Source: Paenibacillus aquistagni (lineage in GTDB: Bacteria; Bacillota; Bacilli; Paenibacillales; Paenibacillaceae). Taken from it: DNA of 64,000 nucleotides. Both the position numbers and the translations under genes were made by a program. This document shows positions 32,416 through 41,652 of this stretch, one piece after another. Under the pieces are notes generated by a model, which saw only the letters and a list, made by a program, of their open reading frames with translations, had not been told where the DNA came from and did no database searches. The stretch's first letter is position 1; each line of letters starts with the position of its first letter. The stretch spans positions 806,001 to 870,000 of the forward strand of contig NZ_FXAZ01000001.1 in NCBI RefSeq assembly GCF_900177815.1, given 5' to 3'.

Positions 32416-34110
32416 ATGAAGTTCAGTGAGCTTCCTTATGAACGTCCAGATGTAGAGCAGTTTGGACAGGACTTTAGAGCAAGATTGGAACAATTCCGCA
32501 ACGCAGCTACCGCTGAAGAGCAGGATCAGGCAATGGCTCAGTTGAATGAGCTTCGCAACAATGTGGAGACGCTGTACACCATTGTAAGCATTCGTCACTC
32601 CGTAGATACGAATGATGAATTTTACAAGGCGGAACAGGAATTCTTTGATGAGCAGAGTCCTGTCGTTCAAGAGTACATAATGGAGTATTATCAGGAATTG
32701 GTGAAATCCAAGTTCCGTGAAACATTAGAAGCCAAGTGGGGAAGCCAGTTGTTCCGTCTGGCTGAGATGGCGCTTAAGACCTTCCATCCTTCGATCATTG
32801 AGGATTTGCAAGTCGAGAACAAGCTGTCAACGGAGTATTCTCAATTGATTGCTTCAGCAAAGATTCCATTTGAAGGCGAAGAGCGCACGCTGTCTCAACT
32901 GACGCCGTTCGAGCAATCGAAGGATCGCGCTATGCGCAAACGTGCTTCGGAAGCTAGATATCAGTTCATGGCAGAGCATGAAGCGGATCTTGACCGCATC
33001 TATGATGAGCTCGTGAAGGTTCGTACTAAGATTGCACACAAGCTTGGCTACAAGAACTACGTTGAGCTCGGTTATGCGCGAATGAACCGTATTGATTATA
33101 ATGCTGAGATGGTAGCGAACTTCCGCAAGCAAGTAGAAGAGTATATTGTTCCATTGGCAACAAAGCTTAAAGAGCGCCAGCAAAAGCGCATTGATGTAGA
33201 CAAGCTGTTCTACTACGATGAGTCTTTCAGCTTCAAATCAGGCAATCCTACGCCTAAGGGTGATCCTGAGTGGATTATCGCCAACGGGAAGAAGATGTAT
33301 GATGAGCTGTCTCCGGAGATGAAGGAGTTCTTCAACTTCATGATCGATCACGAATTGATGGATCTCGTTAGCAAGAAAGGCAAGCAGGGCGGTGGATATT
33401 GCACATACATGAGCAAATATCAGTTCCCGTTCATCTTCTCCAACTTTAATGGAACATCTGGCGATATCGATGTACTGACTCATGAGGCGGGACACGCGTT
33501 CCAAGTGTATGAGAGCCGTCGCTTTGAGGTGCCTGAATACAACTTCCCAACGCATGAGGCATGTGAAATTCATTCCATGAGCATGGAATTCTTTACGTGG
33601 CCATGGATGAAGCACTTCTTTGAAGAGGATACGGATAAGTATCACTTTGATCATTTGGCATCGGCCTTGTTATTCCTTCCATATGGGGTATCCGTTGACG
33701 AGTTCCAGCATTTCGTATACGAGAACCCGGAAGCAACGCCGGCTGAACGCAAGCAGGCTTGGAGAGATATTGAGAAGAAGTATTTGCCGCATCGTGACTA
33801 TGAAGCGAATGATTACTTGGAAAGAGGCGGCTTCTGGCAGAAGCAGGCTCATATCTACCAGTCTCCGTTCTACTACATTGATTATACGCTTGCTCAGGTA
33901 TGTGCCTTCCAATTCTGGAAGCGCATGAATGAGGACTATAAGGCAGCATGGACGGATTACTTGAAGCTGTGTCAAGCAGGCGGCAGCAAGTCCTTCACAG
34001 AGCTTGTTGAATATGCTGGCTTAACTTCACCGTTCAAGGACGGCTGTGTAGCATCGGTCATTGACGTCATTGATGAGTGGCTTAGCAAGGTGGACGATTC
34101 GAAGCTGTAA
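32416..34110 (+). CDS. M3-family oligoendopeptidase (PepF/thimet-like)
   Basis: A 564-residue cytoplasmic zinc peptidase. The active site is HEAGH at residues 356-360 ('DVLTHEAGHAFQVYES') with the third zinc ligand Glu384 in 'ACEIHSMSMEFF', as in M3 peptidases, which cut oligopeptides of roughly 5-20 residues. The N-terminal 200 residues are the helical cap. Length is normal for the short bacterial subgroup. ATG 32416 is chosen over GTG 32404 because the N-terminus 'MKFSELPYERPD' fits the family and AGGA is close. A TATTAT/TATAAT-rich region at 32369-32377 is the likely promoter. Confidence 0.92.
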   Translation: MKFSELPYERPDVEQFGQDFRARLEQFRNAATAEEQDQAMAQLNELRNNVETLYTIVSIRHSVDTNDEFYKAEQEFFDEQSPVVQEYIMEYYQELVKSKFRETLEAKWGSQLFRLAEMALKTFHPSIIEDLQVENKLSTEYSQLIASAKIPFEGEERTLSQLTPFEQSKDRAMRKRASEARYQFMAEHEADLDRIYDELVKVRTKIAHKLGYKNYVELGYARMNRIDYNAEMVANFRKQVEEYIVPLATKLKERQQKRIDVDKLFYYDESFSFKSGNPTPKGDPEWIIANGKKMYDELSPEMKEFFNFMIDHELMDLVSKKGKQGGGYCTYMSKYQFPFIFSNFNGTSGDIDVLTHEAGHAFQVYESRRFEVPEYNFPTHEACEIHSMSMEFFTWPWMKHFFEEDTDKYHFDHLASALLFLPYGVSVDEFQHFVYENPEATPAERKQAWRDIEKKYLPHRDYEANDYLERGGFWQKQAHIYQSPFYYIDYTLAQVCAFQFWKRMNEDYKAAWTDYLKLCQAGGSKSFTELVEYAGLTSPFKDGCVASVIDVIDEWLSKVDDSKL

Positions 34111-34154
34111 GGCGTCGATATGTTATAGCATAACAACTGTATCAATAGTACCGA

Positions 34155-34187
34155 GAGGAATCCTGTCATGAAGGATTCCTCTTTTTT
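34155..34187 (+). terminator. Terminator after the M3 peptidase gene
   Basis: GAGGAATCCT pairs with AGGATTCCTC (10 bp), followed by TTTTTT. Confidence 0.9.
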
Positions 34188-34502
34188 ATTGATAAGTGTC
34201 ATTAGAGAAAAAACACAGCGGACGAAGTACCGTACAGCATCTATAATATGGTTCTTCTGCTGGCTTAGACAAGGAAGAACGGGCGAAAATTTCAAAGATG
34301 AAATAAGTATGCAGGACCATTATCTGGTATAATATCCATATCGAATCAGAAGCATAGACCAATCTGGAAAAGGTATGCCGTGCTTTTTATAAACAAACGT
34401 CATCTATGACTTGGACAGCCTGAAGGTGCGCATTCTAATGCTGACTTGATCTTGGACAAGCTCGGCTTTGAATGATAAATATCCTTAGTAGGAGGCGTAT
34501 AA
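34188..34502. other. Intergenic stretch without a gene
   Basis: Three hundred bases before the SLH-M13 peptidase gene. It has two TATAAT strings (34242, 34328) without good -35 partners and a weak TTGGAC-17-TCTAAT pair at 34411-34439. I see no open frame with a ribosome site and no named RNA. Confidence 0.5.
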
Positions 34503-36854
34503 ATGAAAAGGTTTTCCTTAGTATTAGCTTTGATGCTTATGCTGATGTCAATGCCTGTAACGGCATTGGCGCAAGAGGCGGAGCAGGGCCTGACTAGAGG
34601 GGAGGTTGCCGATTATTTGCTGCTTGCAGCAGATGATTACACGCCTGGATTAACCAAAGAAGATTTGGTCAAAGGATATGGTAATGGCCAACATCTAGAG
34701 GACCAGCGCGTAACTAGGATTGAAGCGCTGATTATGCTCAGTCGTGCGTTTCCCAAGCTAAGCTCGCCTAAGGGAAATGATCTGCGAATTGGCAAGGTAA
34801 ACGGGATGTTCACTGATGTTCCATCTTGGGCTAAGGAGGAGATTGCGAGGCTGTCTAGTGCGGGAATCCTGCTGGGTTACCCTGACGGAACGATCGGCAG
34901 ATCAGACCGCATTACACAAGGTCAGCTAGAAGCGCTAACGAAGCGTATTTATGCACTGCAAGGCACGAATGCTGGTGATGACTTCTATGAATATGTAAAT
35001 AAAAAATGGCTGAACGAATCTGTCATTGAAGCCGGCGAACCGATGAATGGAGCATTTGTTGAACTTGTTCGCCAGAATGAGAAGAACATAAAGAACATTG
35101 TGGACGACCTCTTGCAGACCAAGCATTCACCAGGCTCCAAAGAGCAGAAGATTACGGATTTCTATACGACTGCTTTGGACTTGGAGCACCGCAATGAACA
35201 AGGCATTGCACCTATCCAAGGGTATTTGGATGCTATCGAGAAGGCGGGCACGTTAGATGAGTTGTTTGCAGCCAACCTTAAGCTGGAGAAGGAGGCGAAC
35301 TTCGGATCGCTTGCTTCATTTGGCGTCATGGCTGACGCTAAGAATAGTTCAGTGAATGCGCTCTATTTCTCAGGCATCGCAACGGGAATGGATAAGAACA
35401 GCTATTTATCAGGGGATGAGCGCAAGAAGCAGATATACTTGAAGTATTTGACGAAGCTGTTTGTGCTTGCAGGGGACAAGGAAGCTCAAGCAAAAAAGCA
35501 GGCGGAAGCTGTCTATGCAATGGAGAAAGAGCTTGCCGCTGCTTCGCTCGATGTTCATGAGCAAGGGGATGTGAACAAGTATTACAATCCATATACGATG
35601 GAACAGTTTGCTGCCTTGTACCCTTCCTTTGCAATGACGAAGCTTATGAAGGAGACGGGGCTAGGGCAGACGGACAAAGTAATTGTTACGGATGTAGGGC
35701 TTGCAAAAAAGAGTGCCGAATATCTATCCAGCAGCCATGTTGATGTATTGAAATCATACATGAAGGCGTCACTGCTTATGAAAGCTAGCACGATGCTGAC
35801 TGACGAATTAGCTCAGGCTGCTAAAGCGTTCACTGCTGAAATGTACGGTGTGGAAGGCGAGAAATCTCAGCAAGACATTGCGCTTCAACTAACCACGTCC
35901 ACGTTATCTGATTTGCTTGGTGAAATTTACGCAGAAGCGTACTTCTCCAAAGAAGCAAAGCAGGATGTAGAATCAATGGTCAAGCAATTTATCGAAGTAT
36001 ATAAGAAGCGTATAATGGCTTTGGACTGGATGTCTGATCAGACAAAAGCGAAGGCTGTGAAGAAGCTTGAGAAAATGACAGTGAAGATTGGCTATCCAGA
36101 CCAATGGAATGATACATTGAAGGATGTTAAGATCGCACCACCTGAACAAGGAGGCTCCTTGCTGAGCAATCTAGTTGCTATAAATAACGCTTATATCGAG
36201 AAACAAAAGGCTTCTCTCGGCAAGAGTGTTGATAAAGGCCAATGGATAATGAGCGTATATGAAGTAAATGCTTACTACAATCCTCTTAATAATGAGATTG
36301 TGTTTCCGGCAGGCATTCTTCAAGCACCATTCTATGATCTAAAGGCAAAGCCTGAGGCAAACCTAGGCGCAATCGGCATGGTGATAGCACACGAGATTAG
36401 TCATGCCTTTGATAATCTTGGCTCTTCGTATGATGAAAATGGAAATGCGAATAATTGGTGGACCACGGAAGACTACGAAAAGTTCGAGAAGAAGCTTCAG
36501 AGCGTAATTGAATTCTATGACGGTATTGAAGTCATTCCTGGCGTATACAATCAAGGCAAGTTAACGGTTAGCGAGAATGTCGCTGATCTTGGCGGAATGG
36601 CGGCTTCGCTCCAGGTGGCCTCCATGCTGTCCAAGCCGGATTACAAGTCCTATTTTGAAGGTTATGCAGCCATATGGCGTTCAACGATGACAAGAGAAAT
36701 TGCACATTATTTAACAACGGTTGATACCCATTCTGCAAACAAGGTGCGGGTGAATCGAACTGTATCTAACTTTAAGGAATTCTATGAAGCGTATGGGATA
36801 GAGTCGACGGATGCATTGTATGTTGCGCCTGAAGAACGTGTAAGCATCTGGTAG
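34503..36854 (+). CDS. Secreted M13-family metallopeptidase with SLH domains
   Basis: A 783-residue protein in three parts. Residues 1-24 are a Sec signal peptide (MKRF, hydrophobic core, ALAQ). Residues 28-155 hold S-layer-homology-type repeats ('FTDVPSWAKEEIARLSSAGI', 'GYPDGTIGRSDRITQGQL') that would bind it to cell-wall polysaccharide. From about 160 onward is a neprilysin/PepO-like M13 peptidase beginning 'DDFYEYVNKKWL', with HEISH at 630-634, ENVADLGG (Glu691) as the third ligand and the family's C-terminal Trp. NAYYNPLNNEI (substrate-binding loop) is intact. It should cut peptides outside the cell while attached to the wall. AGGAGGCG precedes the ATG. A lone gene with its own terminator. 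Confidence 0.92.
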   Translation: MKRFSLVLALMLMLMSMPVTALAQEAEQGLTRGEVADYLLLAADDYTPGLTKEDLVKGYGNGQHLEDQRVTRIEALIMLSRAFPKLSSPKGNDLRIGKVNGMFTDVPSWAKEEIARLSSAGILLGYPDGTIGRSDRITQGQLEALTKRIYALQGTNAGDDFYEYVNKKWLNESVIEAGEPMNGAFVELVRQNEKNIKNIVDDLLQTKHSPGSKEQKITDFYTTALDLEHRNEQGIAPIQGYLDAIEKAGTLDELFAANLKLEKEANFGSLASFGVMADAKNSSVNALYFSGIATGMDKNSYLSGDERKKQIYLKYLTKLFVLAGDKEAQAKKQAEAVYAMEKELAAASLDVHEQGDVNKYYNPYTMEQFAALYPSFAMTKLMKETGLGQTDKVIVTDVGLAKKSAEYLSSSHVDVLKSYMKASLLMKASTMLTDELAQAAKAFTAEMYGVEGEKSQQDIALQLTTSTLSDLLGEIYAEAYFSKEAKQDVESMVKQFIEVYKKRIMALDWMSDQTKAKAVKKLEKMTVKIGYPDQWNDTLKDVKIAPPEQGGSLLSNLVAINNAYIEKQKASLGKSVDKGQWIMSVYEVNAYYNPLNNEIVFPAGILQAPFYDLKAKPEANLGAIGMVIAHEISHAFDNLGSSYDENGNANNWWTTEDYEKFEKKLQSVIEFYDGIEVIPGVYNQGKLTVSENVADLGGMAASLQVASMLSKPDYKSYFEGYAAIWRSTMTREIAHYLTTVDTHSANKVRVNRTVSNFKEFYEAYGIESTDALYVAPEERVSIW

Positions 36855-36880
36855 ATGGAATTCAATTAACCAGATCGAGA

Positions 36881-36940
36881 AGAGCCCTGTTGGTTTCGTT
36901 GTCTTTTGATGGACAATGAGCATATGCAGGGTTCTTTTTT
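36881..36940 (+). terminator. Terminator after the SLH-M13 gene
   Basis: AGAGCCCTG (36881-36889) pairs with CAGGGTTCT (36927-36935), followed by TTTTT. Confidence 0.75.
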
Positions 36941-36979
36941 AGGCAAAGCAAATGTTTACATCAGAAGTGAAGTTTTTAG

Positions 36980-37008
36980 TACACAACATAGGTAATATAT
37001 GGTATAAA
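36980..37008 (+). promoter_or_regulatory. Candidate promoter of the DUF2500 gene
   Basis: TACACA (36980-36985), a 17-base spacer and TATAAA (37003-37008), 41 bases before the chosen start. Confidence 0.45.
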
Positions 37009-37048
37009 TAGAGAGGTGCCTTCTTTGAAGCTTAAAAGGAGTGAGTTT

Positions 37049-37471
37049 ATGACGCCATTTGGCAACTTTAGTCATGACTTCGGCTTCTTCCAAGAACTCC
37101 CCTCTGAACTTAGCTTTCTCTTCGGTATTTTGCTTCTGTTGTTTATGCTTGTATCCGCGCTCAAGTTATGGAAAGGCAGTTTAACTGGAGGCGGACATTC
37201 CTCTCGTGTTGTTAAGTTTGGTCAGGTGAAGATGAAGCGGAAGGAAGTATGGAGTACACTCATAAGGTCGAGACCTAGCCTGTCTTATTATATTACCTTT
37301 GAGGTAGAGAATGGTGTAAGCCTTGAACTATCCGTAAAAAAACGCGATTATGGAATGATTATCGAAGGAGATTACGGGGAGCTGATCTACCAAGGAGATC
37401 AACTTCTGGAATTTATTCGAGACCTCTCGATCCAAAAAAGCCGCAAGCTAAAACAATCACAACCCTTATAG
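37049..37471 (+). CDS. DUF2500-like membrane-anchored protein
   Basis: A 140-residue protein with one N-terminal TM segment (about 20-40), a basic linker and a soluble beta-rich domain. The domain pattern 'YYITFEVENGVSLELSV', 'YGMIIEGDYGELIYQGDQLLEF' matches the DUF2500 family (E. coli YhhM-like). Function unknown. ATG 37049 is preferred because AAAGGAG lies 7 bases upstream; in-frame GTG/TTG codons at 37016 and 37025 are less well placed. Confidence 0.65.
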   Translation: MTPFGNFSHDFGFFQELPSELSFLFGILLLLFMLVSALKLWKGSLTGGGHSSRVVKFGQVKMKRKEVWSTLIRSRPSLSYYITFEVENGVSLELSVKKRDYGMIIEGDYGELIYQGDQLLEFIRDLSIQKSRKLKQSQPL

Positions 37472-37637
37472 CTGTAACCTCCCGAACGGTTCACTTCACG
37501 TTTCGCAATACTCCTGCTATCACCCAATTTGTACCATGATCACCCATTAGACTTCGATTAAGAAGATAATCATGTGGCATGACGTTTTGCCCAATAACCA
37601 TACATTAGGATATAAGCTTCTGGCGAGGTGATTGGAC

Positions 37638-38129
37638 ATGTTTGTTACGCGGGTTGAGCGAGCTCAATTCTCATTATTGGTGGTAAAAGTGGCATGCAGC
37701 GGAGAAGCGGTGCGACAGGGGTGGAAAGAGCTTTATCAACGCTTAGACCCCGATTCCATGCAGAGACTGACAGCCGCTTCTTACGGATATGTGCTTGTGC
37801 CGGAATGGCAGTGGGATAGCGGAGTTCGGGATCTATGGGTAGGTATTAAGGCGTGGCCGGAGATGACAGCTCCTGAGGGAACAGCAGTGATAGACATTCC
37901 TGAGCGTCAGTATGCCAAGATTCGTGTTCATGGTGATCGCAGGAAAATGGAAGAAGCTTATGAGGAGCTTAATCGATGGTTTATGCAGTCAGAACTGGAG
38001 CGAGATACGAGTATATCTTCATACAGCATTGAAGCCAATGCTTTGTTTCCGGTAAATCCGTTTGACATCCCAGCGCATGTAATTTCTTATTTCCAGTACG
38101 ACATTTATGCCCCAATCAAGCCGAACTGA
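37638..38129 (+). CDS. GyrI-like/AraC effector-binding-domain protein
   Basis: A 163-residue stand-alone protein resembling the effector-binding (GyrI-like) fold: 'AVIDIPERQYAKIRVHGDRRKMEEAYEELNRWF' and the final 'YFQYDIYAPIKPN' match the last strands of the domain, where conserved acidic residues bind cationic ligands. No DNA-binding part is attached. AGGTGA lies 7 bases before ATG 37638, which is preferred over TTG 37632. A perfect-palindrome terminator follows. A role in binding a small molecule or drug is inference from the family. Confidence 0.65.
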   Translation: MFVTRVERAQFSLLVVKVACSGEAVRQGWKELYQRLDPDSMQRLTAASYGYVLVPEWQWDSGVRDLWVGIKAWPEMTAPEGTAVIDIPERQYAKIRVHGDRRKMEEAYEELNRWFMQSELERDTSISSYSIEANALFPVNPFDIPAHVISYFQYDIYAPIKPN

Positions 38130-38150
38130 TCGGGAGTGAATAGCAGACGG

Positions 38151-38184
38151 GACAATATTTCAATTGAAATATTGTCTTTTTTTT
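38151..38184 (+). terminator. Terminator with perfect 26-bp palindrome
   Basis: GACAATATTTCAA (38151-38163) is followed at once by its exact complement (38164-38176) and by eight T residues. A long AT-rich stem ending the GyrI-like gene. Confidence 0.85.
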
Positions 38185-38193
38185 GAATAAGTA

Positions 38194-38222
38194 GTTACAA
38201 ATTTGTGAAGTTAGGATATAAT
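38194..38222 (+). promoter_or_regulatory. Candidate promoter of the gene at 38408
   Basis: GTTACA (38194-38199), 17-base spacer, TATAAT (38217-38222). It would leave a 180-base leader in which I see no known element. Confidence 0.45.
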
Positions 38223-38407
38223 AATAGTAAATAAGACGAATTTGTGACAACTGCATGTAAGGGTTGACTTCGCAACACGACTCGCAATCTACGCTCTTTT
38301 ACACCAAGAATGACTTCTTCAGAACGTTATGGATTCCAACTCATATGCGATGGAAGAAAAGGGTTATTGAACTTGTGTAAACGCTTGCAAAGGAAAGGGG
38401 TCTTACG

Positions 38408-38872
38408 ATGAAAATTCACATGGGATCATTTGAGGTGCGCAATCCCGTTACTCACTTGCAGGTAGTAGGTGTCATTTTGCTTATGTGTGCAAGTCTATAT
38501 AGCACAACAGCGATCTTCCGAATGCACTATCCGATTCTCACCTACCTGTTAATCGCCTGGCTGCTCGGCTGCTTTGGATATCTTGGCTACATTATTAAGA
38601 TGGTTAAGCAAGACTCGAAGCTGCTGGCTTTTGATGGCGATGCACTGCTTGTTCGGGAACAGCGTGTTGCTGCCAAGGAGATTGAGAGCATAACGATTAT
38701 GGACGGCTACAAACAGGCTGTTGGGTTAAAGCTCAAAGGGAAGCGGATGATCGCTGTGCATTTAAGCTTTAGCTTTGTACAAGGCGAACAAGAAGGAATT
38801 CGAGCGTTAGAGGAATGGGCACACGAAAATCAAATCGAAATATCACGCGGACATTTCTTCAGATGGATATAA
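38408..38872 (+). CDS. Two-TM protein with PH-like C-terminal domain
   Basis: A 154-residue membrane protein not assigned to a named family. TM helices lie at about 17-36 and 41-63. The C-terminal 85 residues ('SKLLAFDGDALLVREQRVAAKEIESITIMDG') have the strand pattern of small bacterial PH-like domains. GAAAGGGG precedes the ATG. It converges on the alpha/beta hydrolase gene; both share the hairpin at 38876. Confidence 0.55.
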   Translation: MKIHMGSFEVRNPVTHLQVVGVILLMCASLYSTTAIFRMHYPILTYLLIAWLLGCFGYLGYIIKMVKQDSKLLAFDGDALLVREQRVAAKEIESITIMDGYKQAVGLKLKGKRMIAVHLSFSFVQGEQEGIRALEEWAHENQIEISRGHFFRWI

Positions 38873-38875
38873 GCA

Positions 38876-38919
38876 AGGAGCCCCTAAAGGCGCAAGTAGC
38901 GCTTTAAGGGGCTCCTTTT
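38876..38919. terminator. Shared terminator between convergent genes
   Basis: AAGGAGCCCCT and AGGGGCTCCTT form a stem over 10 bp, extended inside by TAAAG/CTTTA, with TTTT on the plus strand. The last bases overlap the stop of the minus-strand hydrolase gene. Confidence 0.75.
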
Positions 38920-39712
38920 ACGTCATGTATGGAGCTAGCGGGTGTACAAGCTCAATCCATTCATGAATGTATGATGTCATTCGGTCTGCAGCCTTCGTGG
39001 GCAGCTGATGCTTGACATTATCAAGCACAACCAGAGTACTGTGCTCAATGCCTTCCTTCAGCAGATGTCGATACTTGGCGAAGGCATAATCTTGCTGTCC
39101 ATACAGCAGCAGCGCAGGCAGTTGTATTTGCGGCAGCGAAGCCGTACAGTTATAGTTCAGGCTGCATGCGTAGTACTGTTGAATATTCGCACGGTGACCG
39201 GACCGTGCTTGTCGTTGCAGATGAAGAAAGGTAGACAGGTTGTTGGCATTCCCCCAGGTAACACTGAGCCTAAGAAGGGAAGAGGCGATCTCGTATCGGG
39301 AGAGATGAATGGCTGCGCGAATTCGATTTCTCAGCCGAGGATCGCTTGCTTCTGACATTGCACTGATAAGAATCCCGCCGTGCCAGCGTGCGGGTGATTG
39401 AAGCATTGCGTGAAGAGCGATGGACCCTCCTGTGGAGTATCCGGCAATGTAAGCTTGCTTTATGCCAAGATGGTCCAATAGTCCAATGATGTCATCAACA
39501 ATAAGATCATAGGTGATGGGAGCTTTAGAGGGTGGACTCTGGCCATGCCCCCGTATATCGAATGTAAGAACCTTATAGAATTGAGACAACTGCTCTTGCT
39601 GATATCGAAAGTTAGCCGATGTTAGCAGCGGGGGGTGCACAAGTACGATAGGAGTGCCAGACCCGTGCGTTTCATAGTAAAGTGAGGTATTATGTAAATG
39701 CGCAATTGGCAA
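38918..39712 (-). CDS. Alpha/beta hydrolase
   Basis: A hydrolase of about 264 residues. 'GSGTPIVLVHPPLLTSANF' is the oxyanion region, 'VLTFDIRGHGQS' the following strand, 'GYSTGG' the nucleophile elbow, 'LLLYGQQDYAF' the acidic position and 'VKHQLP' the catalytic His. Substrate unknown. The frame is open to 39880, but the extra 56 residues (starting MLHGIHAVF) are unlike the family. I prefer TTG 39712, preceded by AAGGA at 11 bases; this start is uncertain. It is divergent from the DUF817 gene. Confidence 0.8.
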   Translation of the reverse strand: MPIAHLHNTSLYYETHGSGTPIVLVHPPLLTSANFRYQQEQLSQFYKVLTFDIRGHGQSPPSKAPITYDLIVDDIIGLLDHLGIKQAYIAGYSTGGSIALHAMLQSPARWHGGILISAMSEASDPRLRNRIRAAIHLSRYEIASSLLRLSVTWGNANNLSTFLHLQRQARSGHRANIQQYYACSLNYNCTASLPQIQLPALLLYGQQDYAFAKYRHLLKEGIEHSTLVVLDNVKHQLPTKAADRMTSYIHEWIELVHPLAPYMT

Positions 39713-39862
39713 GTAAACCACATCCTTCTGCTCAAGCTGAATAATAGGTAGTATGTGCATGACAGCAAGAAGCATGTACATTACGCTTAGATAAAACGCG
39801 GAACAAATTGTAGTTGAGCGAAGGATTGATATGTGATGCGGACAGAGAGGATGGAATACTGC

Positions 39863-40657
39863 ATGAATGCCGTGAAGCAATTATGGCGGTTTGGAATTGA
39901 ACAGGCGCTTAGCTGCATCTTTCCCGTAATCATTTTTGTGACATTAGCTTTATCCAAGATCATCACGATTCCAGGGTTAGCTCGTTATGATTTTATTTTA
40001 ATCATCTGTTTGATTGCACAGGTAATGATGGTGTGGACACGGCTTGAGACGAAAGACGATTTAAAAGTCATCTGTGTATTTCACTTAATTGGTTTAGGGC
40101 TGGAGCTCTACAAAGTGAACATGGGTTCATGGTCTTACCCCGAGGAAGCGCTTAGCAAGATAGGAGGAGTTCCGCTATACAGCGGATTTATGTATGCCAG
40201 TGTAGCAAGCTATATTTGTCAAGCATGGAGGCGGTTCGATCTTTCAATCGCTAATTGGCCTCATCCCGTGTTTGCGTTTGGCTTATCGGTGCTGATCTAT
40301 TTGAACTTCTTTACCCATCACTATATCGTTGATTTGCGATGGTATCTAACTGCACTACTATTTATTGTATTTTGGAAGACATGGGTATCTTATAAGGTTG
40401 GCAATCGCATCTATCGCATGCCGATGATCCTGTCCTTTCTTCTCATTGGATGGTTTATCTGGATTGCGGAAAATATATCAACGTTCTTGGGGGCATGGAA
40501 ATATCCAGATCAAGAGCATAAATGGCAGATCGTGCATTTGGGGAAGATTAGCTCATGGTTTCTGCTCGTCGTCATTAGTGTAATCATTGTGGCTCAACTG
40601 AAGGCAGTAAAGCAATCGAAGGAGCAGGGGCCATCTAATCATATAGAACATTCTTGA
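39863..40657 (+). CDS. DUF817 integral membrane protein
   Basis: A 264-residue protein with about eight TM helices. The conserved patterns 'YKVNMGSWSYPEE', 'YSGFMYASVASYICQAWR' and 'FLGAWKYPDQEHKWQ' fit the DUF817 family of unknown function. Start uncertain: ATG 39863 gives a normal N-terminus, while ATG 39851 and 39836 are in frame closer to or beyond the GAGAGG site. Divergent from the hydrolase gene. Confidence 0.75.
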   Translation: MNAVKQLWRFGIEQALSCIFPVIIFVTLALSKIITIPGLARYDFILIICLIAQVMMVWTRLETKDDLKVICVFHLIGLGLELYKVNMGSWSYPEEALSKIGGVPLYSGFMYASVASYICQAWRRFDLSIANWPHPVFAFGLSVLIYLNFFTHHYIVDLRWYLTALLFIVFWKTWVSYKVGNRIYRMPMILSFLLIGWFIWIAENISTFLGAWKYPDQEHKWQIVHLGKISSWFLLVVISVIIVAQLKAVKQSKEQGPSNHIEHS

Positions 40658-40809
40658 TAGAATGCTTCTGAAAGAATATTCCTGTTAGAATTTTAAGAAA
40701 ATCGGTTAGAAAACCCCGAAAGAGCGCTGTCGTGCAAGGAAATATGGAATCTTGAATCGAATATAGATAGGTGTAGAGGAAGGATGATAAGCAGAACGGG
40801 GGATAAATA

Positions 40810-41262
40810 ATGGCTCATTCACATTCAAACGATCGTCCAGCAAAGCCTGTCGGTTTAACAGAAAGTGTGGGCTACCAGATTGGCGTACGTCGAACCCTGC
40901 CATGCAGCAGGTTGGAGGCATGGAATTATCTCGTCTCTTCTCAAGGACTGCCTGCATGGCTTGGTGATCCGCAAGGACTTCTTATTGAAGTTGGGAACGT
41001 ATATGGATCTGAGGACACTGCCCATGGGGAGATTCGTGTGCTTCGGAAGGAACAGCAAATACGAATGACCTGGCATCAGTTGGCATGGTCGCGACCCTCT
41101 ACACTCCAGATACGCCTTATTGAAGTGAGACCGCAAGCAACAACGGTCAGCATTCATCAGGAACATCTGGATGACGGAGGCATTAGATTGCAGATGAAGA
41201 AAAAATGGGAAGAAGCCTTAGCCGACATGTCTGAGCGGTTGCGCTGTGAAGGAGCAAGTTAA
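40810..41262 (+). CDS. SRPBCC (START/Bet v1-like, AHSA1-type) protein
   Basis: A 150-residue protein with the small SRPBCC fold: 'VRRTLPCSRLEAWNYLVSSQGLPAWLG' at the start of the domain, strands 'GEIRVLRKEQQIRMTWH' and 'STLQIRLIEVRPQATTVSIHQEHL', and the C-terminal helix 'KWEEALADMSERL'. Such proteins bind hydrophobic ligands; the ligand is unknown. GGGGGA lies before the ATG. The next gene follows in the same direction after 72 bases. Confidence 0.75.
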   Translation: MAHSHSNDRPAKPVGLTESVGYQIGVRRTLPCSRLEAWNYLVSSQGLPAWLGDPQGLLIEVGNVYGSEDTAHGEIRVLRKEQQIRMTWHQLAWSRPSTLQIRLIEVRPQATTVSIHQEHLDDGGIRLQMKKKWEEALADMSERLRCEGAS

Positions 41263-41334
41263 GGGGAACTTACAGCAGGCTTATGACGTACATACTTATA
41301 GAAACAGGACGTCATCATAAGCTGAGGTGAGAAG

Positions 41335-41628
41335 ATGAAGTTGAGATGGATTTTGATTGCAGCAGGAATCGGATCTACGATGATCTCTGCTGCCATCGCG
41401 TATGCTCTAGGCGGGATCGATTGGATGAGAAATACAGAAGGAGCCATCAGCATTCTGCTTTTTGGAGCTGCGATCCTATTGTCAGGCACGCTCAATACGG
41501 GTCCTAGAGCTTCTTCGACTTATTATATGGAGGACAAGGAGACAAGGCATAAGCGCAATCGAATCGTCACTGCACTCGTAATCATAGGCATTCCTCATCT
41601 CCTGTTGACTTTTTATTTATATGTTTAA
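41335..41628 (+). CDS. Small three-TM protein (DUF5316-like)
   Basis: A 97-residue protein with hydrophobic segments at about 4-24, 36-52 and 76-95, separated by a polar loop with 'DKETRHKRNR'. It resembles the DUF5316 group of Bacillales in size and layout; that is tentative. GAGGTGAG is well placed before the ATG. Confidence 0.5.
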   Translation: MKLRWILIAAGIGSTMISAAIAYALGGIDWMRNTEGAISILLFGAAILLSGTLNTGPRASSTYYMEDKETRHKRNRIVTALVIIGIPHLLLTFYLYV

Positions 41629-41652
41629 CATGGGGGAGAAAGGAGAGGGCAA

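Noticed and set aside
34242-34333. Two TATAAT strings upstream of the SLH-M13 gene as promoters
   Set aside because: Neither has a reasonable -35 hexamer at 16-19 bases, so they were not listed as promoters.
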